This document shows, one piece after another, positions 17,942-26,541 of a stretch of 64,000 bases of DNA. Where the stretch lies: positions 15,844-79,843 of the forward strand of contig CAKUXP010000012.1 of NCBI GenBank assembly GCA_934700345.1. The letters run 5' to 3'. Source of the DNA: an uncultured Fibrobacter sp. Its GTDB lineage: Bacteria > Fibrobacterota > Fibrobacteria > Fibrobacterales > Fibrobacteraceae. A model generated the notes under the pieces. That model saw nothing but the letters and a program-made list of their open reading frames with translations. It searched no databases and was not told where the DNA came from. Numbering within the stretch: position 1 is the stretch's first letter; every line of letters starts with the position of its first letter. The translations under genes were made by a program, and so were the position numbers.

Positions 17942-19135
17942 TTACAGTTTGACTTGCAGCTTTTCGCGCATATCCTTGACCGTTTCCACAGCCTTTTCCA
18001 CCGAAGAGGCCCGGGCGAGCAGGACACCCATGCGACGATGTCCGCCGACGGTCGGCTTTCCAAACAGCCGGATACCCGTATCGGGAGTTTCCAGAACTTT
18101 CGCCAGATTTTCAAACCGCACCTGGTCGGATTCGCCCTCGACGACGATAGCCTTCGAAGCGGACGGTCCGCGGAATGCGATGTTCGGAATCGGCAAGCCG
18201 AGAATGGCCCTCGCATGAAGCGCAAATTCCGAAAGGTCCTGGGAAATCAAGGTCACCATGCCCGTATCGTGCGGACGCGGGCTGACTTCGCTGAACAGGA
18301 CGTCTTCGCCGCAGACAAAAAGTTCTACACCAAAGATTCCGCGACCTCCGAGCGCATCCGTAATCTTCTTCGCAATGTCGTGCGCCTTTTCGAGAACGGC
18401 CGCGCTCATCGGCTGCGGTTGCCAGGATTCCTGGTAGTCGCCGTTTACCTGGTGATGCCCCACCGGCTCTAAGAAGCTCGTTCCGCCGATATGGCGCACC
18501 GTGAGCATCGTGATTTCGTAATCAAACGGAACAAAGCCCTCGACGATAACGCGAGACGGCTTCCCCGTGCGGCCTTCGCTCTGGGATATGTTCCACGCCC
18601 GATCGATATCCGCTTCGGACTTGACCGTGCTCTGCCCATGCCCCGACGAACTCATCACGGGCTTTACGACACAGGGAATCCCGACCTCCTTTACCGCAGA
18701 CTTGAAATCCTCCTCGGTATCCGCAAAGCGATACGGCGAGGTTTTCAGCCCGAGCTCCTCTGCCGCCAATCGACGGATTCCTTCGCGGTTCATCGTAAGC
18801 CGCGTCGCCATCGCCGTCGGAATCACATGGTAGCCTTCCCTTTCGAGCTCCACAAGCGTCGGGGTCGCAATCGCTTCGACTTCCGGGACGATGTAATCCG
18901 GCTTTTCCAATTCGACGATTCGGCGAAGCTCTGCGCCGTCCAGCATATTGACGACATGGAACCGATGCGCGACCTGCATTCCAGGCGCATTCGCATAGCG
19001 ATCGACGGCTATCGTTTCGACGCCGAGCCGCATCATCTCGATAATGACTTCCTTGCCAAGCTCACCCGCTCCGCAAAAAAGGACTCGCGTTGCGCTTTTC
19101 GAAAGCGGAGTTCCAATCGTTCCTAGTTCTGCCAT
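17942..19135 (-). CDS. purT: Formate-dependent GAR transformylase PurT
   Basis: 397 residues. It makes formyl-GAR from GAR, formate and ATP, an alternative to folate-dependent PurN. Motifs: RVLFCGAGELGKEVIIEMMRLG, VNMLDGAELRRIVELEKPDYIVPEVEAI, CVVKPVMSSSGHGQS (ATP-grasp) and PRPHDTGMVTLISQDLSEFALH. The ATG at 19135 is chosen because GAGGAGG precedes it at ideal spacing. It follows a small secreted protein gene by 16 bases and precedes polA by 28. Confidence 0.96.
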   Translation of the reverse strand: MAELGTIGTPLSKSATRVLFCGAGELGKEVIIEMMRLGVETIAVDRYANAPGMQVAHRFHVVNMLDGAELRRIVELEKPDYIVPEVEAIATPTLVELEREGYHVIPTAMATRLTMNREGIRRLAAEELGLKTSPYRFADTEEDFKSAVKEVGIPCVVKPVMSSSGHGQSTVKSEADIDRAWNISQSEGRTGKPSRVIVEGFVPFDYEITMLTVRHIGGTSFLEPVGHHQVNGDYQESWQPQPMSAAVLEKAHDIAKKITDALGGRGIFGVELFVCGEDVLFSEVSPRPHDTGMVTLISQDLSEFALHARAILGLPIPNIAFRGPSASKAIVVEGESDQVRFENLAKVLETPDTGIRLFGKPTVGGHRRMGVLLARASSVEKAVETVKDMREKLQVKL

Positions 19136-19151
19136 GATAAGCCTCCTCAAA

Positions 19152-19691
19152 TTATTTTTTTAGCTTGCCGGAAGTTCCCTTTTCGTATCCACCTAGACAG
19201 GAAACCGCCCGACTGTTGCATGGTGTCCCTTCGCGGTAGGAAAATTCGCCGTCCGATTCAAAAACGGCCTGCACCATGCGCTTAAAATCAAACGACGCTT
19301 TCTTTCCGACCGTCACATAGTAATACAGGTCTTCATCCCGCGTATAGACAAGGACCGTCGCCGCCTCCTGCGATCGCCCCTTTCCCTTCACCGAGAATCC
19401 ATAGGGAACTTCCTTTACGGAAAACATCTTCACTTCGGGAAGTTCAAACCCGATATCTTTCCACGTCGCATAGTTTTCCGCGGCACGAGCGGCAAACCAC
19501 GCTTCCGGCCCCTTATCGCCCATTTCTTCCATTATCCCGTTGATCCGGCTGTCATAGGAATCCTTGATCGAACGCAAATCCTCTTCCTGGGCGGTCAAGC
19601 GGTCTTCGGAATCCATCGATTCCATATCTTCTGCGGCAAGCGGAAAAAAGGCAAATCCGACAGCCAAAATCAAAATCCGGGAAATTTTCAT
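19152..19691 (-). CDS. Small secreted protein, unknown function
   Basis: 179 residues from the ATG at 19691, which opens a good signal peptide (MKISRILILAVGFAFFPLAA). A charged Glu/Asp/Arg helical segment follows, then a beta-rich domain with VYTRDEDLYYYVTVGKK and a C-terminal CNSRAVSCLGG pair of Cys that may form a disulfide. No Shine-Dalgarno sequence is evident. The same frame stays open for 50 codons upstream and passes through a lipobox-like LFVACGDSG, but lacks a normal start there. It may be co-transcribed with purT and polA. Family not recognised. Confidence 0.6.
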   Translation of the reverse strand: MKISRILILAVGFAFFPLAAEDMESMDSEDRLTAQEEDLRSIKDSYDSRINGIMEEMGDKGPEAWFAARAAENYATWKDIGFELPEVKMFSVKEVPYGFSVKGKGRSQEAATVLVYTRDEDLYYYVTVGKKASFDFKRMVQAVFESDGEFSYREGTPCNSRAVSCLGGYEKGTSGKLKK

Positions 19692-19913
19692 ATTTAAACA
19701 TCTAAAAAAATTTTCGCCAGCCGTCTGCAAGGTTTCGAAATTCCGGACCGGAAATCGGTTGCTTCTGCTCGATAGCCATTCGGAATCGCCGGCACCGTTT
19801 GCTCTGTTCGAACTGCCGCTGTCACCGCAAGCGACAAACAAAACGGAGAAGACAACCGGGGAAATCTTTTCCTAGTTTGCGAAACAAAACACAAAAAACA
19901 TTTGTCCGTAAAT

Positions 19914-20336
19914 TTACAGGGCAACGATAGCGGTAAGGGAGAAATTTTCATCCTGCGGGTTTTCGAACACGGTAAAGGCATCTGGCGCCCAGCCGTAAGA
20001 ACCAAACGTCAAGGAATTCGCCACGATGTTTTCCGATTTTTCCACATCCTGCCAAAAAAACTTCCCGGGCGAAGAATAGTAGCGAAGCATCCCGAGAGCC
20101 TCTAGACATTCCGGATAACGGTCGATAAAGGAATAGGCGCACTTCATCCACGAATTTTCGGAAACTTTTACCACCTTGTAAAGCCTTTTAGGCGAAAGAA
20201 ATTCCCGAAGATCCCGCACATCGGTCGCCATCCGGGCATCGTTCCCAAAAAAATTTAACAGTTCGACAAACACAACGGAATCGCGTTTTAGAAACGGCGA
20301 ACGTTCGCGGATGATTTGCTCAATGTTCTGCATCAG
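19914..20336 (-). CDS. Hypothetical protein
   Basis: 140 residues if the ATG at 20336 is used (MQNIEQIIRERSPFLKRDSV). The open frame runs further upstream, but that part overlaps the pgi terminator and the end of pgi, so I exclude it. The protein is soluble and rich in Phe, Tyr and Leu; repeated blocks such as FVELLNFFGNDAR and CLEALGMLRYYSSPGKFFW suggest an all-helical fold. Family not recognised. It lies between pgi and the small secreted protein on the same strand. Confidence 0.5.
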   Translation of the reverse strand: MMQNIEQIIRERSPFLKRDSVVFVELLNFFGNDARMATDVRDLREFLSPKRLYKVVKVSENSWMKCAYSFIDRYPECLEALGMLRYYSSPGKFFWQDVEKSENIVANSLTFGSYGWAPDAFTVFENPQDENFSLTAIVAL

Positions 20337-20388
20337 GCGGAAAGTTAGAAAATAGAAGACGGAACTAAAATCAAAAAAGCGGTACACA

Positions 20389-20420
20389 TAAAAAAGCGCC
20401 CGCCGAAAACGACGAACGCT
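20389..20420 (-). terminator. Terminator of pgi
   Basis: On the minus strand an 11-bp stem (with G-T pairs) closes a TTTT loop and is followed by six Ts, 23 bases beyond the pgi stop. Confidence 0.75.
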
Positions 20421-20442
20421 CTGTTTTATTCCTTTCGAACGA

Positions 20443-22107
20443 TTAGGCGCGATGGTGCTTGAAATACCAGCGGATAAGACCGTTCGTACTCGAATCGTGG
20501 GCAAGTTCCACGTTCGGATCCTTTTCGCCCTTTTCGAGTTCCGGGATGATCTTCTTCGCGAGCTGCTTGCCCAGTTCAACGCCCCACTGGTCAAAGCTGT
20601 TGATGTTCCAGATAACGCCCTGCGTGAAGATTTTGTGTTCGTAGAGAGCGATTAGCGCACCGAGAGTCTTTGGGTCGAGCGTATCGACAAAGAGGCTGTT
20701 CGTCGGCTTGTTGCCTTCGAAAACCTTGTGCGGAGCGAGCATCTGGATTTCCGCCTCGGACTTGCCCGCCGCGCGGAGTTCTTCCGTCGCCTCGGCGAGA
20801 GTCTTGCCGTTCATTAGGGCTTCGGGCTGGGCAAAGAAGTTCGAAAGGAGCTTGCGATGGTGATCGCCGACCGGGTTCAGGGAATTTGCCGGAGCGATAA
20901 AATCGCACGGGATGAGCTTTGTTCCCTGGTGAATCAGCTGGTAGAAAGCGTGCTGGCCGTTCGTTCCCGGTTCACCCCAGAGAATCGGGCCTGTCTGGTA
21001 ATCGACACGCTTCGAATCGCGATCGACCGTCTTGCCGTTCGACTCCATGTCCGCCTGCTGGAAATAAGCCGTGAAGCGATGCATATACTGGTCGTAGGGC
21101 AAAATCGCATAGGATTGCGCACCCATAAAGTTGTCATACCAGACGCCGAGCAGCGCGAGAATCACCGGAAGGTTTTTTTCGACCGGAGCGTTCTTGAAAT
21201 GTTCGTCCATTTCATAGGCGCCCTGGTGAAGCTGCATATAGTTGTCGAAACCGATGCGGAGCGCAATGGAAAGTCCGATAGCGGACCACAGGGAATAGCG
21301 CCCGCCGACCCAGTTCCAGAATTCAAACATGTTCGCCGTGTCGATTCCGAATTCGGCAACCGCTTCGGCATTCGTCGAAAGGGCGACGAAATGTTTCGCA
21401 ATCGCTTTCCTATCGCCATTGAAAGCCTTGAGCACGGCATCCTTTGCCGTGTTCGCATTCGTCATCGTTTCGAGCGTCGTGAAAGTCTTGGAAGCGACGA
21501 TGAAAAGCGTTTCCTCGATGTTCACCTTTTTCAGGGTTTCCGCAATATGCGTTCCATCGATATTCGATACAAAGTAAACTTCGGGAGAATCAGGGGAGGC
21601 GAAATGCCGCAAGGCTTCCGTCACCATCACCGGTCCCAGGTCGGAGCCTCCGATACCGATGTTTACCACCGAACGAATCTTCTTGCCGGTATAGCCCAGC
21701 CACTTTCCACTGCGAACCAGGTTCGTAAACTCTTCCATGTGCTTGAGCACCGCGCGAACTTCCGGCATGACATCCTTGCCATCAACGAGGATCGGCGAGT
21801 TTCCCTTGTAGCGAAGTGCCGTGTGCAAGACAGCGCGTTTTTCCGTCGTGTTGATCTTTTCGCCCGAGAAAAACTTCTTGCGCATATCGTCAAACCCAGC
21901 GAACGAAAGGAGCCCGCGAAGATTCGCCATCGCATCGTCGTCGATCAAGTTCTTGGAATAGTCGAGGAAAATTCCGCAAGCTTCCGCACTGAACTTTTCG
22001 GCACGTTGCGCGTCCTTCTTAAAGATTTCGCGCATATTCCAGGTTTTCGCGTCGGAAGCTTTCGCTTCAAGCGCTTTCCATTCTTTCGATTCGGTCAAAC
22101 GGCTCAT
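20443..22107 (-). CDS. pgi: Glucose-6-phosphate isomerase
   Basis: 554 residues, the long eukaryote/E. coli-like form. It interconverts glucose 6-phosphate and fructose 6-phosphate. Motifs: NIGIGGSDLGPVMVTEAL, SKTFTTLETMTNA, FWNWVGGRYSLWSAIGLSI, GEPGTNGQHAFYQLIHQGT and NSFDQWGVELGK near the C-terminus. AAGGA precedes the ATG. It has its own terminator and is divergent from hsdM with a 137-base gap that must hold both promoters. Confidence 0.97.
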   Translation of the reverse strand: MSRLTESKEWKALEAKASDAKTWNMREIFKKDAQRAEKFSAEACGIFLDYSKNLIDDDAMANLRGLLSFAGFDDMRKKFFSGEKINTTEKRAVLHTALRYKGNSPILVDGKDVMPEVRAVLKHMEEFTNLVRSGKWLGYTGKKIRSVVNIGIGGSDLGPVMVTEALRHFASPDSPEVYFVSNIDGTHIAETLKKVNIEETLFIVASKTFTTLETMTNANTAKDAVLKAFNGDRKAIAKHFVALSTNAEAVAEFGIDTANMFEFWNWVGGRYSLWSAIGLSIALRIGFDNYMQLHQGAYEMDEHFKNAPVEKNLPVILALLGVWYDNFMGAQSYAILPYDQYMHRFTAYFQQADMESNGKTVDRDSKRVDYQTGPILWGEPGTNGQHAFYQLIHQGTKLIPCDFIAPANSLNPVGDHHRKLLSNFFAQPEALMNGKTLAEATEELRAAGKSEAEIQMLAPHKVFEGNKPTNSLFVDTLDPKTLGALIALYEHKIFTQGVIWNINSFDQWGVELGKQLAKKIIPELEKGEKDPNVELAHDSSTNGLIRWYFKHHRA

Positions 22108-22244
22108 AGAGTGTCCTTGTTAAAGTTTTAGAACAAGTATAGCTTTTTTTCATGAAATTTTTCCCCATCACCAAAAGGAGAGAAATCCAAATCAATCATT
22201 CCAAATCAAAATAAATTATCTTTCCGATATGTGGAGACTCCAAA

Positions 22245-23810
22245 ATGATTGATACAAAGAAAGAACAAGAGCGGGACGAGCTGCACCGTGCAATATGGGC
22301 GATTGCCGATGAGCTTCGTGGAGCGGTCGATGGATGGGATTTCAAGAACTACGTCCTTGGCACGATGTTCTACCGGTACATTTCCGAAAACCTGACAAAC
22401 TATGTGAACTCCGGCGAACATGAAGCCGGGAAAGCCGATTTTGACTATGCAAAAATGCCGGATGAGGAAGCAGAAGGAGCCAGAAAAGATTTGGTAGAGG
22501 AAAAAGGATTTTTTATCCTTCCGAGCGAACTTTTCTGTAATGTCCGCGCCAATGCCGCGAATGACGAAAACTTAAACGAAACATTGGAGCGAGTATTCCG
22601 CCACATCGAGGATTCGGCGAAAGGCAGTGAGGCGGAGAGCGATTTCGCCGGTCTGTTCGATGATTTTGACGTGAACAGCAACAAGCTCGGTTCTACCGTT
22701 GCAAAGAGAAATGAACGCCTTGCAAAACTTCTGCATGGTGTAGCCAACATGAACCTTGGCGAGGTGAAGGATCACGACATCGATGCCTTTGGCGATGCCT
22801 ACGAATATTTGATGACCATGTACGCATCCGGCGCAGGAAAATCCGGCGGCGAATTCTTTACCCCCGCCGATGTTTCCGAACTGCTGACCCGTCTCGGCAC
22901 AGTGGGCAAGACTGAAATCAATAAAGTCTATGACCCCGCCTGCGGCTCTGGCTCCCTGCTTCTGAAAGCGGAGAAGGTTTTGGGCAGAGATGCCGTCAGA
23001 AACGGCTTTTATGGGCAGGAAATCAATATCACGACTTACAACCTTTGCCGTATCAATATGTTCCTGCATGATGTTGGCTTTGATAAGTTTGACATTGCCT
23101 GTGAGGACACACTGATCGCACCGCAGCATGGGGACGATGAACCGTTTGAGCTGATCGTTTCCAATCCACCTTATTCCATCAAGTGGGCCGGCGATGATAA
23201 CCCGTTGCTGATTAACGACCCTCGTTTTTCTCCGGCTGGCGTCCTTGCGCCAAAGTCTAAAGCCGACCTTGCCTTTATCATGCACTCCCTTGCGTGGCTC
23301 GCAACAGGCGGCACGGCAGCGATCGTCTGCTTCCCCGGCATTATGTACCGTGGCGGTGCAGAGCAGAAAATCAGAAAATACCTGATCGACAACAACTTTA
23401 TTGATTGTATTATTCAGCTGCCGAGCAATCTGTTCTTTGGAACTTCCATTGCGACCTGCATTATGGTGCTGAAAAAAGGCAAGGCCGACAACAAAACGCT
23501 GTTTATTGATGCTTCCGCTGAGTGTATCAAGGTAACGAACAACAACAAGCTGACACAGGCGAACATCGAAAGAATCGTGGACACCTTTGCCAAGCGTACC
23601 GAGGAAGCACACTTCTCGCATCTGGCAAGCTATGAGGAAATTGCGGACAATGATTATAATCTCTCCGTTTCCACCTATGTGGAAGCCGAGGGCACCAGAG
23701 AGAAAATCGACATTGTAAAGCTTAATGCCGAGATTGAGCAAATCGTTGCCCGTGAACAGGTGCTCCGTGATGAAATCGCAAAGATTATTGCAGAGATCGA
23801 GGTGGGATGA
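22245..23810 (+). CDS. hsdM: Type I restriction-modification methyltransferase subunit HsdM
   Basis: 521 residues. With HsdS it forms the M2S1 adenine methyltransferase. The N-terminal helical domain (LHRAIWAIADELRGAVDGWDFKNYVLG) is characteristic. SGGEFFTPADVSELLTRL, DPACGSGSLLLKAEKVLG (motif I) and ELIVSNPPYSIKW (motif IV, NPPY) follow. The stop overlaps the rhuM start (ATGATG/TGA), so the two are coupled. It opens a plus-strand operon running to 30615 or 31102. Confidence 0.96.
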   Translation: MIDTKKEQERDELHRAIWAIADELRGAVDGWDFKNYVLGTMFYRYISENLTNYVNSGEHEAGKADFDYAKMPDEEAEGARKDLVEEKGFFILPSELFCNVRANAANDENLNETLERVFRHIEDSAKGSEAESDFAGLFDDFDVNSNKLGSTVAKRNERLAKLLHGVANMNLGEVKDHDIDAFGDAYEYLMTMYASGAGKSGGEFFTPADVSELLTRLGTVGKTEINKVYDPACGSGSLLLKAEKVLGRDAVRNGFYGQEINITTYNLCRINMFLHDVGFDKFDIACEDTLIAPQHGDDEPFELIVSNPPYSIKWAGDDNPLLINDPRFSPAGVLAPKSKADLAFIMHSLAWLATGGTAAIVCFPGIMYRGGAEQKIRKYLIDNNFIDCIIQLPSNLFFGTSIATCIMVLKKGKADNKTLFIDASAECIKVTNNNKLTQANIERIVDTFAKRTEEAHFSHLASYEEIADNDYNLSVSTYVEAEGTREKIDIVKLNAEIEQIVAREQVLRDEIAKIIAEIEVG

Positions 23811-24919
23811 TGAAGAAGGACAAGCGTGAAATCAGCATCGTTCGTTCCTCCGCTGCGGAGTATCTGACATTCATCACTGCCACCGGGGAAAGCGATGTAA
23901 ATGCAGTATATTGTGATGAAAATGTATGGCTGACCCAAAAAATGATGGGACTTCTGTATAATGTGGAAACGCACACCATCAATTATCACTTGAAAAAAAT
24001 CTTTGCCGACGGAGAGATCGACGAGAATTCAGTTATTCGAAAATTTCGAATAACTGCTGCGGACGGCAAAACCTACAACACCAATCACTATAATCTGAGC
24101 GCCATCATTGCCGTGGGCAATAGGGTGGATTCTCCCCGTGCGGTGCAGTTCAGAAAGTGGGCAAACCGTATCATTGAAGAATTTACCGTGAAGGGCTTTG
24201 CTATGGATGACGAGCGCCTGAAAAACGGTGGAACTATTCTGACAAAAGATTATTTTGAAGAACAGCTGGAACGCATCCGTGAAATTCGCCTTTCGGAACG
24301 GCGGTTTTACCAGAAGATCACCGACATCTATGCCACTAGTATTGACTACGATGCCAAGGCAGAAACGACAAGGCTGTTTTTCGCACGGGTGCAGAATCAG
24401 CTTCATTGGGCGATCCATGGCGAAACGGCGGCAGAGACCATCTATCGCCGTGCCGACAGCAGCAAAGAGCACATGGGGCTGACCACTTGGAAGGATGCTC
24501 CCAATGGCAAAATTCAGAAATACGATGTGGTGATTGCCAAGAATTATCTGACACAGGAAGAGCTTTCTGCAATGGCGAGAATCGTCAACGCCTATCTTGA
24601 TTTGGCAGAGCTAAGAGCTGAGGAACAAGTTCCTATGACGATGGAGGATTGGGCAGAACAGTTCGAGGGCGTTCTTCGGCTGAGCCGAAAGGAAATCCTG
24701 ACCAATGCGGGCAGCATTTCTGCCAAAATTGCGGAACAGCACGCCCTGAGCGAGTTTGAAAAATACCGCATCGTGCAGGATCGGCTCTATCAAAGCGACT
24801 TCGACAGGATACTGCTGGAGGAAGCAGCGCCGAGCCTGCCGGAAGCGAGTGAAACCGAGATTGTGAACTCATGCGTTCACAATCCGCTTCAAATAGAGGA
24901 AGGCGGTGAGGACGAATGA
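23807..24919 (+). CDS. rhuM: RhuM family protein within the type I RM operon
   Basis: 370 residues. RhuM-family hallmarks are ENVWLTQKMMGLLYNVETHTINYHLKKIF, RKFRITAADGKTYNTNHYNLSAIIAVGNRVDS and RAVQFRKWANRIIEEFTVKGFAMDDERLKN; the C-terminal half has QNQLHWAIHGETAAE. The N-terminal third resembles a DNA-binding helix-turn-helix region used by phage antirepressor-like proteins. The family was first named in Salmonella pathogenicity island 3 and has no established biochemical role. It overlaps hsdM by 4 bases and hsdS by 4 bases, so it is an integral operon member. Confidence 0.9.
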   Translation: MMKKDKREISIVRSSAAEYLTFITATGESDVNAVYCDENVWLTQKMMGLLYNVETHTINYHLKKIFADGEIDENSVIRKFRITAADGKTYNTNHYNLSAIIAVGNRVDSPRAVQFRKWANRIIEEFTVKGFAMDDERLKNGGTILTKDYFEEQLERIREIRLSERRFYQKITDIYATSIDYDAKAETTRLFFARVQNQLHWAIHGETAAETIYRRADSSKEHMGLTTWKDAPNGKIQKYDVVIAKNYLTQEELSAMARIVNAYLDLAELRAEEQVPMTMEDWAEQFEGVLRLSRKEILTNAGSISAKIAEQHALSEFEKYRIVQDRLYQSDFDRILLEEAAPSLPEASETEIVNSCVHNPLQIEEGGEDE

Positions 24920-25617
24920 GGAATGAGCAGTTAGCAATTAGCAATGAGCAATTAGCAATGAGCAATGAGAGAAAACAGAGCAAGCTGGATGAACTGATTC
25001 AGGAGTACTGCCCGGATGGGGTAGAGATACTCACCATTTCGGATATAGCACTGAAATTTACGGATGGTATGCACAATCTTCCCAAAACTTCCATTGAGAA
25101 ATCAGGTTATCCTATTCTCAGCGCACAGAATATAAACAATGGCTTAATTGATATGAATGCCAGTAAATATGTTGATGAAGATACATTTAATAGAGAAAAC
25201 AAGCGTACCAATGTGGAAAAAGGCGATTTGCTGCTAACGATTGTTGGTGCAATAGGGCGAGTGGCAGTGGTGGAGAACAATCTAAAAGCATTATTTCAGC
25301 GTAGCGTATGCGTTATCAAGCCCAACAACGATATAGTAACTTCAAGATATTTACGCTACGCATTAGAATCCACAACTGTTCAAGCTTTTATACAAATCAA
25401 TGCACACGGAGCAGCTCAAAAGGGTATTTACTTAAAGGATGTTGGTAAGATAAAAATCCCAGTCCCGCCTCTGCCTGTGCAGAGTGAAATTGTCCGCATT
25501 CTGGACAATTTCACGGAGCTTACAGCGGAGCTTACAGCGGAGCTTACAGCGCGTCGCAAGCAGTACGAGTACTACCGCGACGCGCTGTTGTCCTTCGGGA
25601 AAGTTAGCCCCCCCTAA
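24916..25617 (+). CDS. hsdS: HsdS specificity subunit, N-terminal half (split gene)
   Basis: 233 residues: one target-recognition domain and the central conserved helix. SKLDELIQEYCPDGVE begins the domain. GDLLLTIVGAIGRVAVVEN and the IPVPPLPVQSEIVRILDNF hinge are typical. The helix carries TEL-TAEL-TAEL-TA repeats, then RRKQYEYYRDALLSFG. The frame stops at TAA directly after seven Cs (25608-25614); one extra C would continue in frame into the next half at 25650. A full HsdS of about 440 residues would result. As read, only a half-subunit is made, which could work as a dimer. The first 17 residues are NEQLA-type repeats. Confidence 0.88.
   Translation: MRNEQLAISNEQLAMSNERKQSKLDELIQEYCPDGVEILTISDIALKFTDGMHNLPKTSIEKSGYPILSAQNINNGLIDMNASKYVDEDTFNRENKRTNVEKGDLLLTIVGAIGRVAVVENNLKALFQRSVCVIKPNNDIVTSRYLRYALESTTVQAFIQINAHGAAQKGIYLKDVGKIKIPVPPLPVQSEIVRILDNFTELTAELTAELTARRKQYEYYRDALLSFGKVSPP
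25515..25550 (+). repeat. Three perfect 12-bp repeats in hsdS (TAEL spacer repeats)
   Basis: The unit GGAGCTTACAGC occurs three times in tandem and encodes the ELTA/TAEL tetrapeptide in the central conserved helix. In EcoR124-type HsdS the copy number of this same peptide sets the distance between the two half-sites. Confidence 0.9.
25608..25614 (+). repeat. C7 homopolymer at the hsdS frame break
   Basis: Seven Cs immediately precede the TAA that ends the N-terminal hsdS half. The downstream half is in the +1-insertion frame, so an 8-C tract would restore a continuous two-domain HsdS. Confidence 0.85.
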
Positions 25618-25649
25618 CATTTGGACTGAACAACGAAGAAGTAAGGAAG

Positions 25650-26252
25650 ATGACCTTGGGCGAGGTTATTGTTTCGCTTAACACAGGACTTAATCCTCGA
25701 CAATTCTTCAAACTGAATACGGATGATGCCTGCAATTACTATGTGACGATCCGTGAGATTCAAAACGGAACGATTGTCTTTTCGGATAAAACAGACAAGA
25801 TAAACGACGAAGCCTTAAAGCTTTGTAATAATCGTTCTAACCTTGAGGTTGGTGATGTTCTGTTCTCTGGAACGGGTACAATTGGCGAAACAGCTGTAAT
25901 AAGCAAGCCACCGACGAACTGGAATATCAAGGAGGGTGTTTATGTTATTAAGCCCCGAAAGGATATGATTAATTCCCGGTTCTTGATGTACATTCTTCGG
26001 ACAGATGTTATGAAAGCCGCTATTGCGAAAAAAGTTGCGGGAGGAACCGTAAAAAGCATTCCAATGGCTGAAATGCGGAAACTTCAGATTCCAGTTCCAT
26101 CATTAAGTGTACAGAATCGCATTGTCAATGTCCTCGACAACTTCGATGCCATCTGTTCTAACCTGAAAATCGGGCTTCCGGCAGAAATCGAAATGCGCAG
26201 AAAACAGTACGAGTTTTACAGGGATAGGCTGCTGTCGTTTAAATGCAAATAA
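25650..26252 (+). CDS. hsdS: HsdS specificity subunit, C-terminal half
   Basis: 200 residues holding the second target-recognition domain and distal conserved region. MTLGEVIVSLNTGLNP starts the domain. GDVLFSGTGTIGETAVI, SIPMAEMRKLQIPVPSLSVQNRIVNVLDNFDAI and RRKQYEFYRDRLLSF repeat the plan of the first half. AAGGAAG lies just before this ATG, so some independent translation is possible, but the in-frame stretch upstream back to the C-tract (GLNNEEVRK) has the look of linker coding sequence. It is probably the 3' part of one HsdS gene. Confidence 0.85.
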   Translation: MTLGEVIVSLNTGLNPRQFFKLNTDDACNYYVTIREIQNGTIVFSDKTDKINDEALKLCNNRSNLEVGDVLFSGTGTIGETAVISKPPTNWNIKEGVYVIKPRKDMINSRFLMYILRTDVMKAAIAKKVAGGTVKSIPMAEMRKLQIPVPSLSVQNRIVNVLDNFDAICSNLKIGLPAEIEMRRKQYEFYRDRLLSFKCK

Positions 26253-26342
26253 CCCCCACAAGGCAAGTATTTTTAGAATAATCGTTTTTGTCCAAAATCC
26301 TCTATGAAAATTTTTATTATATTCTAGATAAGAGAGGTCTCC

Positions 26343-26525
26343 ATGAAAAATGTTTCTGAAATGACAGCTAAAGAATTGGACAAAGCCCTACTCAATGTCA
26401 CCAAAATGTTTAAATCGGAACACTTTCCACAAGACTCTGCACTAGATGGTAACGGAAACTTCAAAAAATTTTCCCTATACGAGGATTTCGATATCAGCTA
26501 TTCAGTAAATACAACACCATTCTAA
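26343..26525 (+). CDS. Small ORF between hsdS and the SDH protease
   Basis: 60 residues, acidic-amphipathic, with no recognisable domain: MKNVSEMTAKELDKALLNVT then a Phe/Asp-rich tail. GAGAGG lies upstream of the ATG and the next gene starts 16 bases after its stop. It and the protease gene are more AT-rich than hsdM and hsdR, so the pair may be a separate cassette inside the RM operon. Coding status rests on spacing and ribosome binding site only. Confidence 0.5.
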   Translation: MKNVSEMTAKELDKALLNVTKMFKSEHFPQDSALDGNGNFKKFSLYEDFDISYSVNTTPF

Positions 26526-26541
26526 GATAAAAAGAGGGGCT

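Noticed and set aside
19691..19870. Lipoprotein signal (LFVACGDSG) upstream of the 179-residue secreted protein
   Set aside because: A stop lies only about a dozen codons before the lipobox and no usable start exists, and the ATG at 19691 has its own signal peptide.
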